Positions 60,808-64,000 of a DNA stretch of 64,000 bases are shown here, piece by piece. The first letter of the stretch is position 1; every line of letters begins with the position of its first letter. This stretch comes from JAFKKS01 sp039808325 (GTDB lineage: Bacteria > Pseudomonadota > Alphaproteobacteria > Rhizobiales > Xanthobacteraceae). The translations under genes were made by a program, and so were the position numbers. The stretch is from contig JBDHSU010000001.1 of NCBI GenBank assembly GCA_039808325.1, positions 18,117 to 82,116 on the forward strand. The letters are read 5' to 3'. The notes beneath the pieces were generated by a model that made no database searches, was not told the DNA's origin, and was given only the letters and a program-made list of their open reading frames with translations.

Positions 60808-62494
60808 AGCGCGCCGGCGCCGCCTGCGCCTTTGCCCAACTGTCGCGCAGGCCGACCGTGCGGTTGAACACGAGACGGTCCGGCGTGGAGTCAGGGTCGG
60901 CGCAGAAATAGCCCTGCCGCTCGAACTGCACCGCCTGCCCGTCGTTGCGGCCGGCGAGCGCCATCTCGACGCGGCAACTGGAAAGGACTTCCATCGACTG
61001 CGGATTGATCGCGGCGGCGAAGTCGCTGATGTCGGGCTCCGCATCGGCGAACAGCGGATTGTAGAGCCGCACTTCGGCGGGCACGGAATCCGCCGCCGAC
61101 ACCCAATGCAAAGTTGCCTTCACCTTGCGCCCGTCCGGCGCGTTGCCGCCGCGCGTTGCCGGGTCGTATACGCAGCGCAGTTCCACCACCTCGCCGGCAG
61201 CATCCTTCACCACCTCGCGGCAGGTGATGAAGTAGCCGTAGCGCAGGCGCACCTCGCGGCCCGGCGCGAGACGGAAGAACTTCTTCGGCGGGTCTTCCAT
61301 GAAATCGTCACGCTCGACGAAGAGCTCGCGCCCGAAACGGATGGTGCGCGAACCGGCCGAGGGATCGTCGGGATGATTGACCGCTTCGAGATCTTCGGTC
61401 TGCCCCTCCGGATAGTTCTCGATCACCACCTTGAGCGGGCGCAGTACCGCCATGCGGCGTGGTGCCGCGGCGTTGAGGCAATCGCGGATCGCCGCTTCGA
61501 GCATCCCGACGTCGACCAGGCTGTTCGCCTTGGCGACGCCGATCTGCCGGATGAAATCGCGGATCGCCGCCGGCGGCACGCCGCGGCGGCGCAAGCCCGC
61601 CAGCGTCGGCATGCGCGGATCGTCCCAACCCTTCACATATCCTTCACGCACCAGCGCGGTGAGGACGCGCTTCGACAGCACCGTATGCGTGAGGTTGAGC
61701 CGCGCGAACTCGTACTGCCGCGGCCGCGACGGCACCGGCAGATGGTCGAGGCACCAATCGTAAAGCGGACGGTGATCCTCGAATTCCAGCGTGCAGAGCG
61801 AATGCGTGACATGCTCGATCGCATCGGACTGGCCGTGCGCGAAGTCGTAGCTCGGATAGATGCACCAGGCGTCGCCGGTGCGCGGATGATGCGCGTGCAG
61901 AATGCGATACAGCACCGGGTCGCGCAGATTGATGTTGCCCGACGCCATGTCGATCTTGGCGCGCAGCACGCGCGCGCCGTTCGGAAACTCGCCGGCGCGC
62001 ATGCGGCCGAACAGGTCCAGATTTTCGGCCACGCTGCGGTCGCGGAACGGGCTGTTCTTGCCGGGCTCGGTCAGCGTGCCGCGATTGGCCCGCATCTCCG
62101 CCGGCGACTGGTCGTCGACATAGGCGAAACCCGTCTCGATGAGATGCACCGCCCAGGCGTAAAGCTGCTCGAAGTAATCCGACGCATGGTGCAGATGTGT
62201 TCCCCAATCGAAGCCGAGCCAATGCACGTCGGCCTTGATGGCATCAATATACTCCTGCTCCTCCTTGGTCGGATTGGTGTCGTCGAAGCGCAGATGGCAG
62301 CGCCCGCCGAACTCCTGCGCGACACCGAAATTGAGGCAGATCGACTTGGCGTGCCCGATATGCAGGTAGCCGTTCGGCTCCGGCGGAAAGCGGGTGACCA
62401 CCCCGGCGTGGCGCCCGGCATCCAGGTCGCCCTGGATGATATCGCGGATGAAGTCGCGTCCCGCCTCGCGCGTCGTCGTCTCGTTGGTCGCCAT
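60806..62494 (-). CDS. glnS: Glutaminyl-tRNA synthetase
   Basis: Charges tRNA-Gln directly. The start at 62494 (MATNETTTREAGRDFIRDII) matches the family; the open frame upstream does not. The HIGH motif is H45-H48 in PPEPNGYLHIGHAKS; the KMSKS-equivalent is HTVLSKRVL. GlnRS-specific features are YDFAHGQSDAIEHVTHSLCT and the C-terminal beta-barrel ending DRLVFNRTVGLRDSWAK. The length is 562 residues, close to E. coli GlnRS, without a YqeY fusion. Many alphaproteobacteria lack this enzyme and use GatCAB. Confidence 0.96.
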   Translation of the reverse strand: MATNETTTREAGRDFIRDIIQGDLDAGRHAGVVTRFPPEPNGYLHIGHAKSICLNFGVAQEFGGRCHLRFDDTNPTKEEQEYIDAIKADVHWLGFDWGTHLHHASDYFEQLYAWAVHLIETGFAYVDDQSPAEMRANRGTLTEPGKNSPFRDRSVAENLDLFGRMRAGEFPNGARVLRAKIDMASGNINLRDPVLYRILHAHHPRTGDAWCIYPSYDFAHGQSDAIEHVTHSLCTLEFEDHRPLYDWCLDHLPVPSRPRQYEFARLNLTHTVLSKRVLTALVREGYVKGWDDPRMPTLAGLRRRGVPPAAIRDFIRQIGVAKANSLVDVGMLEAAIRDCLNAAAPRRMAVLRPLKVVIENYPEGQTEDLEAVNHPDDPSAGSRTIRFGRELFVERDDFMEDPPKKFFRLAPGREVRLRYGYFITCREVVKDAAGEVVELRCVYDPATRGGNAPDGRKVKATLHWVSAADSVPAEVRLYNPLFADAEPDISDFAAAINPQSMEVLSSCRVEMALAGRNDGQAVQFERQGYFCADPDSTPDRLVFNRTVGLRDSWAKAQAAPAR

Positions 62495-62606
62495 TCCACC
62501 ATCAGCCCTGACTGCGCCCCAGGGCGCGGAATCGGCTTTATGTGGCAAATTCCCCTTTGCGCCAAGATACCGCCGGCATCGCCGGCTTCGTCTGCTCTCA
62601 CGGCGC

Positions 62607-63008
62607 CTAAACGATCCCATGCACCGTGAGATAGAGGATAGCGGCAAATCCGCTCATACCGAACGCGACCGCCGCGATCGGCAGCAGAATCTCCATCGCG
62701 GCCTGCGCGCCGCCGACTTGCCCGGTCCAGGTTTGAAAATCACTCAAGAGCCACGCAGCGAACGAGTGGCGGTGCGGCGCCTCCCGCGCGGGCCGATTAT
62801 GCCTCCAGACCTGAAGCAGGATGCCGGGAATGGCGATGGCGACGAGGAAGAAGAAGGCGACCACGGCAAGCGTGAAGTCCGTATAGCCTTTCGCGGAAAA
62901 GCCAATCCAGGCCCAAAGAACCAGCCAGATGGTGAGACCGACAACGGTCAGGCCGACAAAGGGGTGAATATCCGCCCTGACGTGCGGTGATTTGCGCTTA
63001 TTGTCCAT
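62607..63008 (-). CDS. Uncharacterised small membrane protein
   Basis: A 133-residue protein with three hydrophobic helices: about residues 17-39 (VGLTVVGLTIWLVLWAWIGF), 45-67 and 107-130. A short cytosolic-type loop with HRHSFAAWLLSDFQTWTG lies between helices 2 and 3. I do not recognise a functional motif. It stands between glnS and gltX on the minus strand, separated from glnS by 112 bases. Confidence 0.75.
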   Translation of the reverse strand: MDNKRKSPHVRADIHPFVGLTVVGLTIWLVLWAWIGFSAKGYTDFTLAVVAFFFLVAIAIPGILLQVWRHNRPAREAPHRHSFAAWLLSDFQTWTGQVGGAQAAMEILLPIAAVAFGMSGFAAILYLTVHGIV

Positions 63009-63162
63009 TGCCCCCTCCTTCTTCGCGATGCGGATTAAGGGGGCGGCCTATCGGTCGCCGGTACTACCTGGAAATGGGGCCTGCCGGCTGCCGACGCAAC
63101 GTCTCGCGGCCTATTGCGATCCAGCTTTTTCAAAAGTAAGGGCCGGCGGAACGCACAGCGCT

Positions 63163-63190
63163 GTGACACCTCCATTGCGGCTGTGCTAGA
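63163..63190 (+). promoter_or_regulatory. Possible gltX promoter
   Basis: GTGACA (63163-63168) and GCTAGA (63185-63190) are 16 bases apart, 43 bases before the gltX ATG. The GTGCTAGA block is common near alphaproteobacterial transcription starts. Weak on sequence alone. Confidence 0.3.
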
Positions 63191-63233
63191 GGGCCGTCTC
63201 CGCTGTGGATATGCCGAACACTTCGCACGCAAC

Positions 63234-64000
63234 ATGACCGACACCATCGTCACCCGTTTCGCCCCCTCCCCGACCGGCTATCTGCATATCGGCGGCGGAC
63301 GGACCGCTTTGTTCAACTGGCTGTATGCGCGCGGCCGCGGCGGCAAGATGCTGTTACGCATCGAGGACACCGACCGCGAGCGCTCGACCGAGCCGGCCAT
63401 CGCCGCCATCCTCGACGGCCTCACCTGGCTCGGCATCGACTGGGACGGCGAACCGGTTCACCAATACGCCCGTGCGGCGCGGCATCGCGAGGTCGTCGAG
63501 CGGATGCTCGCCAACGGCACCGCCTACCGCTGCTATGCCTCCCCGCAGGAACTCGAGGAGATGCGCGAGAAGGCGCGCCGCGAAGGCCGCTCCAAGCTCT
63601 ACGACGGGCGCTGGCGCGATCGCGACCCTGCCGAGGCGCCTCCCGGCGTCAAGCCGGTGATCCGCCTCAAGGCACCGTTGACCGGCGAGACCGTGGTCGA
63701 CGACCAGGTGCAGGGCCGCGTCGCCTGGCAGAACGAGAATCTCGACGACCTGGTGCTGCTGCGCTCGGACGGCGGGCCGACCTATATGCTCGCCGTGGTC
63801 GTCGACGACCATGACATGGGCGTGACCCACATCATCCGCGGCGACGACCACCTCACCAACGCGGCGCGCCAGACGCAAATCTACCAGGCGCTCGGCTGGA
63901 CGGTGCCGGTGATGGCGCATATCCCGCTCATCCACGGGCCTGACGGTTCGAAGCTGTCCAAGCGGCATGGCGCGCTCGGCGTCGATACCTACCGCGCCAT
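63234..64000 (+). CDS. gltX: Glutamyl-tRNA synthetase, 3'-truncated by the window edge
   Basis: The first 255 residues of GluRS. The HIGH-type motif is in FAPSPTGYLHIGGGRTALFN, followed by LRIEDTDRERS, VTHIIRGDDHLTNAARQTQIYQ and SKLSKRHGA. This is the family of the discriminating or non-discriminating GluRS; the C-terminal anticodon domain that would decide is outside. In related genomes it follows comEC directly, but here a 3.6-kb insert intervenes. Confidence 0.97.
   Translation, partial: MTDTIVTRFAPSPTGYLHIGGGRTALFNWLYARGRGGKMLLRIEDTDRERSTEPAIAAILDGLTWLGIDWDGEPVHQYARAARHREVVERMLANGTAYRCYASPQELEEMREKARREGRSKLYDGRWRDRDPAEAPPGVKPVIRLKAPLTGETVVDDQVQGRVAWQNENLDDLVLLRSDGGPTYMLAVVVDDHDMGVTHIIRGDDHLTNAARQTQIYQALGWTVPVMAHIPLIHGPDGSKLSKRHGALGVDTYRA

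Noticed and set aside
1..64000. CRISPR arrays, transposases, prophage genes, tRNA and rRNA genes
   Set aside because: I read for direct-repeat arrays, transposase motifs and tRNA T-loop patterns and saw none; short tRNAs could still be missed by eye.

Overview
The window is high-GC DNA from an alphaproteobacterium. The gene content and order fit Hyphomicrobiales, close to the Bradyrhizobium/Xanthobacter/Pseudolabrys part of that order. The evidence is the order dgt-argS-SPOR-nagZ-scpA-scpB-tatABC-serS-surE-pcm-LytM lipoprotein, a pcm-like gene with tolC, popZ and valS, and secG-tpiA/ppiD-trpE-trpG-trpDC-moaC-moeA-lexA-comEC. Further support comes from PopZ, an ExoR homologue, a GAAC-N7-GAAC LexA box, and several intergenic palindromes of the type common in Bradyrhizobium-like genomes. 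Placement rests on recognised proteins and synteny from memory, not on a search.

Layout. 1-16 kb: a truncated DUF815 ATPase, then a long minus-strand housekeeping block (cell-wall LytM lipoprotein, protein repair, SurE, SerRS, Tat export, an orphan ABC ATPase, ScpAB condensin subunits, NagZ, a SPOR membrane protein, ArgRS, dGTPase), with erpA divergent from dgt. 16-27.5 kb: an RND efflux pair, exonuclease III, an acetyltransferase, ExoR, IlvD, a 3-methyladenine glycosylase, a metallophosphoesterase and a CynX-like MFS. 27.5-35 kb: ValRS, PopZ, TolC, a second Pcm-like protein and enolase. 35-42.9 kb: QueF, a DUF1835 protein, a TPP-riboswitch-controlled thiO-thiS-thiG-thiE operon, a second MFS, KdsA, a glyoxalase-like protein and a NIPSNAP protein. 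43-48 kb: SulP transporter, CTP synthase, SecG and TpiA. 48-57 kb: a plus-strand block ppiD-trpE-[vapBC-type cassette]-trpG-trpD-trpC-moaC-moeA-lexA. 57-64 kb: ComEC, then a VOC/AraC/glnS/membrane-protein insert, then gltX, which runs off the window.

Most genes are ordinary and tightly packed, with many 4-base stop/start overlaps. No gene-free stretch exceeds 300 bases; the longest (about 285, 260 and 260 bases at 24.6, 20.3 and 32.7 kb) show no gene. I see no tRNA, rRNA, CRISPR array, transposase or phage gene. The items most worth a second look are: the TPP riboswitch whose 3' strand carries the thiO ribosome binding site; a 46-residue low-GC insertion in the SerRS catalytic domain; a toxin-antitoxin cassette inside the trp operon flanked by 9-base inverted repeats; a composite palindromic element whose edge meets the glnS stop codon; a LytM domain that has lost its metal ligands; and a second Pcm-like methyltransferase without the usual substrate motif. 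I did not find a convincing wholly new multi-gene system.
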